Shown: positions 28,513-37,056 of the stretch, in pieces | Numbering within the stretch: position 1 is the first letter of the stretch | Layout: each line of letters starts with the position of its first letter | Origin: Desulfatibacillum sp. | GTDB taxonomy: Bacteria > Desulfobacterota > Desulfobacteria > Desulfobacterales > SpSt-501 | NCBI GenBank assembly: GCA_020725555.1 | Contig: DYEU01000034.1 | Location: forward strand, 124,001-188,000 | DNA length: 64,000 bases | Direction: 5' to 3' | The notes under the pieces: model-generated | Databases searched by the model: none | The model's input: the letters and a program-made list of their open reading frames with translations, nothing else | What the model was told of the DNA's origin: nothing | Translations under genes and position numbers: made by a program

Positions 28513-29735
28513 GCGAGCCGGGATCCCGGGCCACGGTGCTGTTCGTGGACGACGAACCCCTCGTGCTGCAGGGGCTCCAGCGCATGCTGCGCCCCGAGCG
28601 GGACCGCTGGGACATGCACTTCGCGGCGAGCGCCGAGGAGGCCCTGCGGCTCATGGCCGAGAGCCCCTTCGACGCCGTTGTGAGCGATCTGCGCATGCCC
28701 GGGATGGACGGCGCGGAGTTCCTCGCGTGCGTGATGGAGCGCTCGCCCCAGACGGTGCGCATCGTCCTCTCGGGCGAGATGGACCGCGGCCTCATCTTCA
28801 AGACCGTCCAGTGCGCCCACCAATACCTCGCCAAGCCCTGTCAGCCCGACGCCCTCAAGTCGGCTCTCGAGCGGGCGCTCGCGCTGCGGCGGATGATGGG
28901 CGACCGACGGCTCAAGTCGCTTCTGCCGCAGCTCTCCTCGCTGCCGAGCCTCCCGGCGCTTTACTTCGAGATCCTCTCCGAGATCCAGGCGCCGAACGCC
29001 TCCTTCAAGCGCGTGGGCGAGCTGATCGCGCGCGATGTCAGCCTGAGCGCGAAGATGCTCCAGATCGTGAACTCGGCCTTCTTCGGGCTGCCGCGCCGGA
29101 TCGCCGACATCGCCGAGGCCGTCTCGCTGCTGGGCTTTGACACGGTGAAGGGGCTGGTCCTCTCGGTCAAGGTCTTCTCGCAGTTCGAGGTCGGCCGCAT
29201 CCCGGCGCGCTGGCTTGAGGAGCTCTGGCGGCACAGCAGCCAAGTCGGGCTGTTCGCCCGCGGGATCGCCCTGTCCGAAAAGCTTCCACGGCGCTCCCTC
29301 GACGAGGCCTTCACCGCGGGGCTCCTCCACGACGTGGGCAAGCTCATCTTCGCCCAGAATTTCCCCGACGCCGCCGTGGAGATGATCGCGTCCGCCGCAA
29401 CGCGGCCTCTCTGGGAGGTCGAAAGCGAGCGCTTCGGGGTCTCCCATGCCGAGCTCGGGGCTTACCTCCTGAGCCTCTGGGGGATCGGCGAGGAGGTGGT
29501 CGCGGCCCTCGCCCACCACCACCGGCCCCCCGAAGCCGGAACCCCCGGCCGCGTGGTGGGCGTCGTCTACGCGGCAAACGCCCTCGAGCACCGGCTAGGT
29601 CCCGGCGACGCACCCGGGGCCCCGGCCGCGGCGCTCGGGCTCGAGGTGTGCCGCCGGCTCAACATCGCGGGGCGGATCTCCGCCTGGGAGGCGATCTGCC
29701 GCAAACTCTCCGCGGAGGAGCGGCTCCATGCCTGA
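28509..29735 (+). CDS. Response regulator with HDOD output domain
   Basis: A 408-residue fusion: receiver (1-125; 'ATVLFVDDEPLVLQGLQRML', phospho-Asp in 'AVVSDLRMPGMDGAEF', Lys in 'YLAKPCQPDAL') and HDOD domain (about 145-345; 'QIVNSAFFGLPRRIADIAEA', 'FTAGLLHDVGKLIFA'). HDOD outputs are signalling scaffolds of uncertain activity. It overlaps both neighbours by a few bases, so the three proteins are likely made together. Confidence 0.94.
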   Translation: MSEPGSRATVLFVDDEPLVLQGLQRMLRPERDRWDMHFAASAEEALRLMAESPFDAVVSDLRMPGMDGAEFLACVMERSPQTVRIVLSGEMDRGLIFKTVQCAHQYLAKPCQPDALKSALERALALRRMMGDRRLKSLLPQLSSLPSLPALYFEILSEIQAPNASFKRVGELIARDVSLSAKMLQIVNSAFFGLPRRIADIAEAVSLLGFDTVKGLVLSVKVFSQFEVGRIPARWLEELWRHSSQVGLFARGIALSEKLPRRSLDEAFTAGLLHDVGKLIFAQNFPDAAVEMIASAATRPLWEVESERFGVSHAELGAYLLSLWGIGEEVVAALAHHHRPPEAGTPGRVVGVVYAANALEHRLGPGDAPGAPAAALGLEVCRRLNIAGRISAWEAICRKLSAEERLHA

Positions 29736-30873
29736 GCGGGTGCTCATCGTGGACGACGACCCCCTGCTGCTCGCCTCGCTGCGGCGGCAGTTCCGCCGCC
29801 GGCTGGACCTCGACACCGCGGCGAGCGGCGAGGAGGGGATCCGCGCCGTCCGGGAGCGCGGGCCCTTCGCGGTGGTCGTCACCGACTATTGCATGCCGCG
29901 GATGAACGGGGTCGAATTCCTTAAGCAGGTGCGGCAGCTCGCCCCCGAGACGGTGCGGGTCCTGCTCACCGGAAGCGCCGACCTGAACGCCGCCGTCCGC
30001 GCCGTGAACGAGGGGAACATCTTCCGCTTTCTCCTCAAGCCCTGCCCCGCCGAGTCCCTGCAGGAAGTCCTTGAGGAGGGGTTCCGTCAGTTCCGCCGCA
30101 CGCGCAAGGAGCGCAAATTCAGCCGGCGCACCCGGCGCTGGCTCGCCGAGGCCATGGAGGTGCAGCAGGGCTTTTTCCCCTCCGGCGGCAACCGGGAAAC
30201 CGGCCTCGACATCGCCGGCCGCAGCTGCTTCTGCGACCCCACGGGCGGCGACTACTACGATTACTTCGACGTCGGCCGCGAAGGGCGCCGCCGGGTCGCC
30301 CTCGCCGTGGGCGATGTCTCCGACCACGGGTTGCCTTCGGCGCTCCTGATGGCGAGCGCGCGGGCCTTTCTGCGCGAGGCGGCGGCACACGCGGGGGGGG
30401 CCGCAGCGGTCGTCTCCGAGGTGAACCGGCAGTTCAGCCGCGACGTCCACACCTCGGGGCGGTTCATGACGCTGTTTTACGCCGAGATCGAGCCGGATTC
30501 GCGGCGGCTCACCTGGGTGCGGGCGGGGCACGAGCCGGCCTGGCTCTACGATCCGGAAAAGGACCGCTTCGAGGAGCTGGCCGGGGAGGGGGGGCTTCCG
30601 CTCGGGGTGCTCCCCGAGGCGGGCTACGCCGAGTACCAGCGCGGCTATTCCCCGGGGGAGATTCTTCTCGTCGCCACCGACGGCATCTGGGAGGCGCAAA
30701 ACCGCGCGGGGGCGTGCTTCGGCAAGGCGATCCTCAAGGACCTGGTCCGGGCGCATGCGCACCGCGGCGCGGCGGAGATCCTCGGCGCCGTGCTCGAGGA
30801 GCTCGAGCGCTTTCTTCGCCCGCTTGCGATCCAGGACGATGCGACCCTGCTCGTGGCGCGCCTGGAGGTGTGA
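29728..30873 (+). CDS. Response regulator with PP2C (SpoIIE-type) phosphatase output
   Basis: A 381-residue fusion: receiver (1-120; 'RVLIVDDDPLLLASLRRQFR', Asp in 'VVVTDYCMPRMNGVEF') and a PP2C/SpoIIE domain with metal-binding 'PTGGDYYDYFDVG', 'VGDVSDHGLPSALLMASARA' and 'ILLVATDGIWEAQN'. Such proteins dephosphorylate anti-sigma-factor antagonists, but no STAS or anti-sigma gene is nearby. An in-frame G8 run lies near 30395-30402. Confidence 0.94.
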   Translation: MPERVLIVDDDPLLLASLRRQFRRRLDLDTAASGEEGIRAVRERGPFAVVVTDYCMPRMNGVEFLKQVRQLAPETVRVLLTGSADLNAAVRAVNEGNIFRFLLKPCPAESLQEVLEEGFRQFRRTRKERKFSRRTRRWLAEAMEVQQGFFPSGGNRETGLDIAGRSCFCDPTGGDYYDYFDVGREGRRRVALAVGDVSDHGLPSALLMASARAFLREAAAHAGGAAAVVSEVNRQFSRDVHTSGRFMTLFYAEIEPDSRRLTWVRAGHEPAWLYDPEKDRFEELAGEGGLPLGVLPEAGYAEYQRGYSPGEILLVATDGIWEAQNRAGACFGKAILKDLVRAHAHRGAAEILGAVLEELERFLRPLAIQDDATLLVARLEV

Positions 30874-31089
30874 ATGCCCCCTGCGCGCCTCGACTGCCGC
30901 CGCTGCCGCCACTACGCCGTCACCTGGGACGAGCGCTTCCCCCACGGCTGCCGCGCGATGGGGTTCAAAAGCGCACGCTATCCCGCCGACGAGGTGCTCT
31001 CGGCCACGGGCGGCGAGCCCTGCCGCCTCTACGAGCCCAAGACGCCGACGCCTCCCCGGCCGCCCCAAGGAGGCGTCCGGCGCATCTGA
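30874..31089 (+). CDS. Small Cys-rich protein (four-Cys, zinc-ribbon-like)
   Basis: A 71-residue protein starting directly after the previous stop. It shows 'LDCRRCRHYAVTWDERFPHG' followed by 'CRAMGFKSARYPADEVL' and a later 'GGEPCRLYEPK'. The C-x2-C ... C ... C layout and conserved Trp-Asp suggest a metal-binding fold seen in small uncharacterised proteins of deltaproteobacteria. Function unknown; overlap-level spacing ties it to the REC-PP2C gene. Convergent with the AAA gene. Confidence 0.8.
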   Translation: MPPARLDCRRCRHYAVTWDERFPHGCRAMGFKSARYPADEVLSATGGEPCRLYEPKTPTPPRPPQGGVRRI

Positions 31090-31138
31090 GCCATCCGGGG
31101 ATCGCTTGCGCGGCGGGGATCCCGGGCTGCGCTCCCGC

Positions 31139-33340
31139 CTAGAAGCCGATCGCGGGCTTCGGGGACTTCTCGTTTTTTAGCCGGGACTCGGCCTCGAGCT
31201 CGCGGATCCAGGCCGCGGGGTCCGGGCCGGATGCGGCGCCCAGAGCGTATCGATCCCGGACCCGCGCGAAATCCGCCGGCGTGAGCCGGCCGATGCGCCG
31301 CAGGGCGGCAACGCCGGCCGGGTCGAGCGGTTTCCGGGTGAGGGGCGCAAGGAGCTTGCGATAAAAGATGAGGTTTCCTTCCGCGGTGAGGTAATCGAAG
31401 CGGACCGTCAGGGTGAAGCGCCGGATCGCCGCGGCGTCCAGTTCCTTCATCCGGTTGGTCGTGCAGATCAGGATCCCCCGGAAGGTGTCCATCTGCGCGA
31501 GAAACTCGTTCACGAAGGTGATTTCCCAGGTGCGCCGCGCCAGGTCCCGGTCGGTCAGCATCGAATCGACCTCGTCCACGAGAAGAACCGCTCCGGCGCG
31601 TTGCGCTTCCTCGAAGGCATCCCGGACGTTCCGTTCCCCTTCGCCGACCCACTTGCTTTGAAGATCGCTGTAGCGGCGGCAGTGGATGTCGCGCTCGAGC
31701 CCGGCGGCGAGGTGGCGGGCGAGCGCGGTTTTCCCCGTTCCCGGCGGCCCGGTGAAGAGCAGGTTGAGGTTCCGGGGGCGCGCCGTTCCCCGCCGCAGGA
31801 TCTCATCGAACCGCCGGAGACGATCCCGCAGCACCTCGACCTCCACGTCCAGGTTCAGCCCTTCGGTCGTGTACTCCTCCTCGCCCGGCGTGCGCTCCGG
31901 GGCACGCCAGCCCCGGTTCGTTTTCAGCCGCACGCAGGCATCTAGGGAAAGCCGCAGGCATTTTTTGAAGGCCGCGGCGGAGCCCCCGGCGGAGAGGCGC
32001 GCGGCCTGCAGCGCGGCGGCGATCTCCCCGGTGCTCAGGGGGTAGGCGGCGGAAAGCGCGTCGATTTCGGGTGCCGAGAAGAAGGAGGCCGCGCGGTTTT
32101 CCCGGAGGAGACGGTGCCACATGCCGATGCGGCCGCCGCGGCTCAAGGGGCGGAACTCCAGGCTGAACGCGAAGCGCCGCAGGACGGATTCCTCGATGGC
32201 GTCGATGTGGTTGGTGACCCAGAGGACCCGCGTGCCGGGCTCTTCCAGCAGGTGGTTCAGCCACCCCTTGTCCTGGGTTTCACCGCGCAGGGTCCATGCG
32301 CTTTCGGTGTTGAGCAGGCTGTCGGCCTCATCCACGAGGACGACGGAGCCCCTTCCCCCGTTGGTCATGCTCAGGCAGGAGGTCAGGGCCCCACGCCGTT
32401 CGCGGGAGGTGGCCTCCTCCCGGAAGAGGACCTCGTAGGCCGGGTCGTTCAGCTCCTTCAGCAGGGCGCGGGCGAAACTCGTTTTGCCGCTCCCCGGCGG
32501 GCCGTAGAGGAGAACGTGGACCGCCTGCCGGCGTTTCTTCCCGAGCAGGCGCAACAGATGCCTCACGGTTTCCTGCCCGACCCCGTGGGAGGCGAGCGGA
32601 ACCTCGGCGGCGGGGATCTCGCGGAAACCGCGTTGCTCGTCGGGGGTTGGGCTCGCAAGCACAAGAAGGTTGCGGAACCAGTCGCAGAGATCCACCTGGT
32701 CGAGGCTCAGGTCGATCACATCGAGGCGGTTCAACCGGTCCAGGGCCGAGGCGAGCTCGGAAGGCGGGATGTGGAGCAGCGAGAGAAGCTCGCTTCGGCC
32801 GCGGAAACGATTGCACTTCAGGTGGTCGATCAGAAAATCCTCCGCTTCGCCGAAGCTTTCCACGATAAACAGAAAGGTGATCAGCCGGAGCTCGGCCGGG
32901 TTCAGCCCGAAACGCCTCTTGAGCCGGTCCAGGTGCGCCTCGAGCGCCGATTTGGCGTCCGGCCGCGACGGCGCGTCCTTGAGCAGGCCGAGCAGGCGGC
33001 GCAGCGCGCGTGCGCGGGCGAGGGCCCCGGTTTTTTTCAGGGCTTCGAGGATCGCCTCGGCGACGATCGCCGGGTCATCGGCATCCTCGTCCAGGGTTTC
33101 CCGCAGCTCACCGAGCCGCGGTGCATCGATCCCCTCAAAGAGGATGCCGGCGACGTCTCGCGGATCGCGCCTCGTCACCCAGAAGAAAAATTGCAGGGTT
33201 TCGCGGTCGACGCTTCGCCTGCGGGCGAGATGGCGCTCGAGATAGCGCCGGCAGGTGTCGCGGATGAACGCGTCGTCCGCCTGGGAATCGCCGAGTGCGC
33301 CGTCCGGGCTCAATCTTTTGCGTTTTCCGTCGATAGGCAT
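31139..33340 (-). CDS. Tandem AAA+ ATPase of unknown function
   Basis: A 733-residue protein. The N-terminal about 250 residues are helical with no signature I know. AAA module 1: Walker A 'YGPPGSGKTSF' (about 279-289), Walker B 'VVLVDEADSLL'. AAA module 2: Walker A 'FTGPPGTGKTAL' (about 529-540), Walker B 'VLLVDEVDSML', sensor 'ICTTNRM'. Both have full catalytic motifs. The start at 33340 has AAAGGAGG 6 bases upstream. It is divergent from a WYL regulator across an 87-base gap containing an inverted repeat. This arrangement is common for stress or defence loci; target unknown. Confidence 0.9.
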   Translation of the reverse strand: MPIDGKRKRLSPDGALGDSQADDAFIRDTCRRYLERHLARRRSVDRETLQFFFWVTRRDPRDVAGILFEGIDAPRLGELRETLDEDADDPAIVAEAILEALKKTGALARARALRRLLGLLKDAPSRPDAKSALEAHLDRLKRRFGLNPAELRLITFLFIVESFGEAEDFLIDHLKCNRFRGRSELLSLLHIPPSELASALDRLNRLDVIDLSLDQVDLCDWFRNLLVLASPTPDEQRGFREIPAAEVPLASHGVGQETVRHLLRLLGKKRRQAVHVLLYGPPGSGKTSFARALLKELNDPAYEVLFREEATSRERRGALTSCLSMTNGGRGSVVLVDEADSLLNTESAWTLRGETQDKGWLNHLLEEPGTRVLWVTNHIDAIEESVLRRFAFSLEFRPLSRGGRIGMWHRLLRENRAASFFSAPEIDALSAAYPLSTGEIAAALQAARLSAGGSAAAFKKCLRLSLDACVRLKTNRGWRAPERTPGEEEYTTEGLNLDVEVEVLRDRLRRFDEILRRGTARPRNLNLLFTGPPGTGKTALARHLAAGLERDIHCRRYSDLQSKWVGEGERNVRDAFEEAQRAGAVLLVDEVDSMLTDRDLARRTWEITFVNEFLAQMDTFRGILICTTNRMKELDAAAIRRFTLTVRFDYLTAEGNLIFYRKLLAPLTRKPLDPAGVAALRRIGRLTPADFARVRDRYALGAASGPDPAAWIRELEAESRLKNEKSPKPAIGF

Positions 33341-33383
33341 GTGAGGCCTCCTTTCCGCATCTGCGGCAAGGATCGCCCGCCAT

Positions 33384-33402
33384 CGTTCCATAGTGCGGAA
33401 CG
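33384..33402. promoter_or_regulatory. inverted repeat between the AAA and WYL genes
   Basis: CGTTCC-N7-GGAACG is a perfect 6-bp inverted repeat in the 87-base divergent gap, a plausible operator for the WYL protein. No clear -10/-35 pair was assigned. Confidence 0.5.
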
Positions 33403-33427
33403 CAAACACAAAGTGGAGCATCGACGA

Positions 33428-34486
33428 TTGGCAGCAAAAATCAGCACGTACCGCACCTACGGCGAAAAGCTCGTCAGCCTCTTCGCCCGGCTGCTCTTTT
33501 CTCAGGAAAGCCACTCCCTGACCGACCTCGCCCGCCTGCTGGGCTGCTCGAAGCAGACCGTGCTGCGCCTGATCGACGACATCCGCCGGGCCTACAGCGT
33601 GGACATCGAGGAGACGATCCGGGAGCGAAGGAAATATTTCCGCCTGAAGAAGCGATCGCTCGGCGGCCCGGCCGTCCCCCTGACGGCGGAGGAGCTCACG
33701 ACGCTGCAGATGTGCCGGGCGTTCACGGCCCATTTGCTCGGCCCGGAGCTGGCCCGGGAGGCGCTGCGCGGAATCGAAAAGAGCGCCGCCCTCTCGCCCG
33801 CGGGCCGCAAGGAGTTCCTGGAGCCCTTCGCGGTCTTGCCCTTCGGGGCGATCGACTACCGGGCGCACGCGGAGACGATCCGCCGCCTGCGGCAGGCCAT
33901 GGAGGAGCATCGGGTCTGCCGCGTGAGCTACCGCCCGGCCTATGAGGGCGTGGTGAAGGAGTATCGGATCGAGCCGCTCAGGATCTTCTCCTTCCGCGAT
34001 TGCCTCTACCTCGCGGCCCGAAGGGTCGGACCCCCGGGGGCGAGAGGAGGGCGGCCCGCCCACGATCCGCTCCTGGCAATCCACCGCATGCAGAAGATCG
34101 AGCTGACCGATGCCCGCTTCCGCCCCCCCCGGGATTTCGACTTCGAGAGCCTCTACCGGGACGGTTTCGGGATCCTCCGCGGAAACCCGGTGCGCATCGA
34201 GGTCGAATTCCGGGGCTGGGCCGCGAAGTACGTGTCGGAGAGAATCTGGTCGAAAGACCAGAGGATCCGATCCTGCTCCCGGGATGCCGTGAGGCTCAGC
34301 CTGACGGCGGGGTCGGTCGCGGAGACGATCTCCTGGCTGCTCTCGTTCGGCGACGGCTTCACCCTCAAGAAACCTCGGAGGATCCGAGCCCGCGTGGTGG
34401 CGGCCGCCCGACAGATCATCGCCAATCATCAAGACGGCCTCTCCCGCGGCTCAGGGAGGAGGGCGGTTTTCCCAGCAAACGGGTAA
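33428..34486 (+). CDS. WYL-domain transcriptional regulator
   Basis: About 352 residues: an N-terminal winged helix (about 12-75; 'SLTDLARLLGCSKQTVLRLI' then 'DDIRRAYSVDIEETIRERRK'), a WYL domain (about 165-250, 'RVSYRPAYEGVVKEYRIEPL' with 'FSFRDCLYLAARR') and a C-terminal WCX-like extension. WYL proteins bind nucleic acid or ligand and often regulate defence genes. TTG at 33428 has GTGGAG 10 bases upstream; GTG at 33413 is an alternative. Likely controls the divergent AAA+ gene. Confidence 0.88.
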   Translation: MAAKISTYRTYGEKLVSLFARLLFSQESHSLTDLARLLGCSKQTVLRLIDDIRRAYSVDIEETIRERRKYFRLKKRSLGGPAVPLTAEELTTLQMCRAFTAHLLGPELAREALRGIEKSAALSPAGRKEFLEPFAVLPFGAIDYRAHAETIRRLRQAMEEHRVCRVSYRPAYEGVVKEYRIEPLRIFSFRDCLYLAARRVGPPGARGGRPAHDPLLAIHRMQKIELTDARFRPPRDFDFESLYRDGFGILRGNPVRIEVEFRGWAAKYVSERIWSKDQRIRSCSRDAVRLSLTAGSVAETISWLLSFGDGFTLKKPRRIRARVVAAARQIIANHQDGLSRGSGRRAVFPANG

Positions 34487-34662
34487 GGCGCGCCCCGGGC
34501 CTTCCGGCGTGCCGGCAGGCGAAACGATGGCGGGGAGTGCGCCATGGCGCCCGGCGATCGAGGGGGTTCCCCTACGGCATGGCGGTGTCGGCGGCCCTGG
34601 GGCGTTTCGGCCTGCTCTTGCGGCACGTGCCCCGATCGGTCCTGTGCCCGGGGGGCGGCGGC

Positions 34663-35568
34663 TCAAGATGCCGGCGGGTGTTCTTCCCGCGCCGTGTGAG
34701 CCGCCGCGGTCCCGTCCGATCGCGCGGCGATCTCGGTCAGGACCTGAAAGGTGCGTGCCGCGCTGCGGTGGCGCACGATGGATGAGGAGGTGACCCCCGG
34801 CTCCGGGGGCGGCGGCCCCCCTGCCGGGGAAGCGGGGGGGGCGTGGGGGATCAGGACATAAGGCTGCCGGTGGGAGCCGGTGACTTCCTTCAGCCAGCGG
34901 GCGGTCGCGGCGATCTCCTCGGGGGTCAACGTGCGGAGGCCGCCTGACGCGGTCTCCCCCGGCGCGGGGCAGGCGACCACCGTCTCGAAGCGGTACTCGG
35001 GGAACCGGGTGACCCGGACCATGGACGCCTCGATTTCCTCAAGGCCGACCGTTTCCCCGAGCACCTCCCGGTGCACCTCCGGCGGCCCCCAGAGCCGCAT
35101 CACGACCCGGTCGGCGAGACCGCGGGCGAGCAGGCCCTCGAGCAGAGCGGCGTTTCGTCCGTCGGTGGCGATCTCGAGCCTGACGCCCTCGCGTTTGAGA
35201 AAGGCGAGCACGGCGAAGAGATCTTCGGCCGCCGCCGCGTCGCCCGCCGCGATCGCGATGCCCGCGGCCCAGCCGCGGGGGGATGCCGCGTAGCGGAAGA
35301 AGGGGTCCAGCCGCGCCCCCGCCTGGAGCCAGGCGAGGACGGGCGCCACCCCTTGGCGGATCGCCTCCCCGTCGACCAGGACGGGGAACTCGACGCCCTC
35401 GCGCCCGCGGACGATCCGGTCGCGGTGGGCGCGGTAAAACGCCGCGAAGCGGGCCTTGTCCTCGCCCAGGGCGTCTTGTTCCTCGCAGGGGATTGCCCGC
35501 GCGCGCAGGAATTTCTTGACCAGGGCGCAGCGGCTGCAGCCCGTTACCGAAAAGAGGGTGAGTCCCAT
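34663..35568 (-). CDS. Glutaredoxin-like domain fused to a cluster-less NrdG-like domain
   Basis: A 301-residue protein. The N-terminal about 80 residues look like a glutaredoxin with C11-x2-C14 in 'FSVTGCSRCALVKKFL'. From about residue 95, 'LFAVLAFLKREGVRLEIATD', 'LLARGLADRVVMRLWGPPEV' and 'TRFPEYRFETVVACP' resemble the second half of anaerobic-NTP-reductase activating (radical SAM) proteins, but no C-x3-C-x2-C cluster motif is present. The tail is Pro/Ser-rich. ATG 35568 has CGGAG upstream and follows the arylsulfotransferase-like gene by 20 bases. Confidence 0.62.
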   Translation of the reverse strand: MGLTLFSVTGCSRCALVKKFLRARAIPCEEQDALGEDKARFAAFYRAHRDRIVRGREGVEFPVLVDGEAIRQGVAPVLAWLQAGARLDPFFRYAASPRGWAAGIAIAAGDAAAAEDLFAVLAFLKREGVRLEIATDGRNAALLEGLLARGLADRVVMRLWGPPEVHREVLGETVGLEEIEASMVRVTRFPEYRFETVVACPAPGETASGGLRTLTPEEIAATARWLKEVTGSHRQPYVLIPHAPPASPAGGPPPPEPGVTSSSIVRHRSAARTFQVLTEIAARSDGTAAAHTAREEHPPAS

Positions 35569-35588
35569 GCCGGCGTCTCCGGGTTCCG

Positions 35589-37034
35589 CTACGGGGTTCG
35601 GTCCCCGAGGTCGGTCCGGACGCACAGGGCGGCATCCGGCCGGTAGGGCAGCACCCCGGGGACCTGGACCACGCGGCGCGGCCCCGGGGGCGAGGCGCCC
35701 GGGACGCGGAAGCGCGTGACGTCGATCCGCTCGACCGGCTGCTCGCGCGGCGGGTCGAGCTGCGGCACCCAGGCGTAGGGGAGGCGGTAGGCGCGGTAGA
35801 TCATGTTGATCTTCAACATCCGGCCCCAGTAGGGGCTGATGTACTCCCAGACGATCTCGTGGTCGGCCGTCACTTCGATCAGCCGTCCGCCGGAGCCCTC
35901 GGTGATCAGCGTGTTGCCGTTCGGCAGGCGCTGGGCCGAGCTGATGAAGGGGCTGTAGAAGCGGTTGGCGTCGACGGGGAACGCGAGGCCCGCCTCGACG
36001 GGGGAATATTGCCAGACGACCTCGAGGGTGAGCGGGTCGATCTCGAGCACGCGCGAGTAGTCCCGGAGCGCATTGCGGAAGCCCATGGGGGAGCCGGGGT
36101 TGGGGCTGCCGTAGCCGGCCCAGCCGCCGTTGTCGAAGAGCAGGATGTTGCCCTCCCCGGGCAGGCCGCGGGGGATCATGTGGGCGTGGTGCTGGCCGAT
36201 GATCCAGCCGAGCCTCCGCAGCGCGGGGGTCTCGTCATAGTAGGGGCCGAGACGCCAGACGATGCGGCCGGTGTTGCGGTCGACGATGGCCGTGATGTTC
36301 GTCTCGCGCGCGCACCAGATCAGGTTGTCGGGGTGGAAGCGGCCGTCGCCGGCGTCGAACCAGCGGTTGGGGCCGAGGAGCGAGAGCGAGTTGATGTGCA
36401 TCCAGTCGCCGATCCCGCCCCCGGTTTTCAGCCAGTTGGGGTTGCGGAAGAGGAGGTTCCGGGCGTCCTCCCGAAAGCCCAGTTCCTCGAAATGCTCGTT
36501 GCAGACCCATTCCCAGACGACGTCCCCTTCCCAGTCGACCTCGAGGATCGTGTCATCGAGGAGCGGTTTGTCGCTGATTTCCGGGTTGCGCACGTTCTTG
36601 TGCGCAAGCACCATCGTGAAACCGCCGTCGACCCGCGGGTCGAGACCCGGCGCGTAGTAGCCCACGGGGTTCCCCTCCCGCTGGTAGTCGTGGTGCTGGC
36701 GCGCCATCCACTGCGGTTCCTCGCCCGGGTCCTCGATGTATTCGTAGCGGTGGAAGCGCCAGACCACGTTCCCGTCCCAGTCCACCTGCACGAGGTCGAT
36801 CCCGTCCTGGCTGCCGAAGGCGGTGTTGCGCTCGCCGGTGCTGCCGATCAGGTGTCCGCCGGGGAGCACGCGGTTGGGCATGCCGTGGAGCTCCTTCCAG
36901 AGCTGGACCTCGCTGCCGTTCATGTCGATCAGGAGCGCCCCGACCTCTTTCGCCTGGAAGATCGTGTAGCCGTTCCAGCACCGGGACGGGTCGTAGAGGG
37001 TGACCCCCGTGGGGTAGACGCTGGGATAGGTCAT
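35589..37034 (-). CDS. Arylsulfotransferase (ASST)-like beta-propeller protein
   Basis: A 481-residue protein with repeated 'VDWDGNVVWRF', 'VDWEGDVVWEWVCNEHF' and 'RNTGRIVWRLGPYYDET' blades and 'QHHAHMIPRGLPGEGNILLF', typical of the ASST family, which moves sulfate between phenols through a His intermediate. Several conserved-looking His are present. No signal peptide is seen, unlike periplasmic E. coli-type enzymes, so it is probably cytoplasmic. It follows the tctA-like gene in the same direction. Confidence 0.85.
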   Translation of the reverse strand: MTYPSVYPTGVTLYDPSRCWNGYTIFQAKEVGALLIDMNGSEVQLWKELHGMPNRVLPGGHLIGSTGERNTAFGSQDGIDLVQVDWDGNVVWRFHRYEYIEDPGEEPQWMARQHHDYQREGNPVGYYAPGLDPRVDGGFTMVLAHKNVRNPEISDKPLLDDTILEVDWEGDVVWEWVCNEHFEELGFREDARNLLFRNPNWLKTGGGIGDWMHINSLSLLGPNRWFDAGDGRFHPDNLIWCARETNITAIVDRNTGRIVWRLGPYYDETPALRRLGWIIGQHHAHMIPRGLPGEGNILLFDNGGWAGYGSPNPGSPMGFRNALRDYSRVLEIDPLTLEVVWQYSPVEAGLAFPVDANRFYSPFISSAQRLPNGNTLITEGSGGRLIEVTADHEIVWEYISPYWGRMLKINMIYRAYRLPYAWVPQLDPPREQPVERIDVTRFRVPGASPPGPRRVVQVPGVLPYRPDAALCVRTDLGDRTP

Positions 37035-37056
37035 CGACGGTTTCTCCTCGGTTCTC

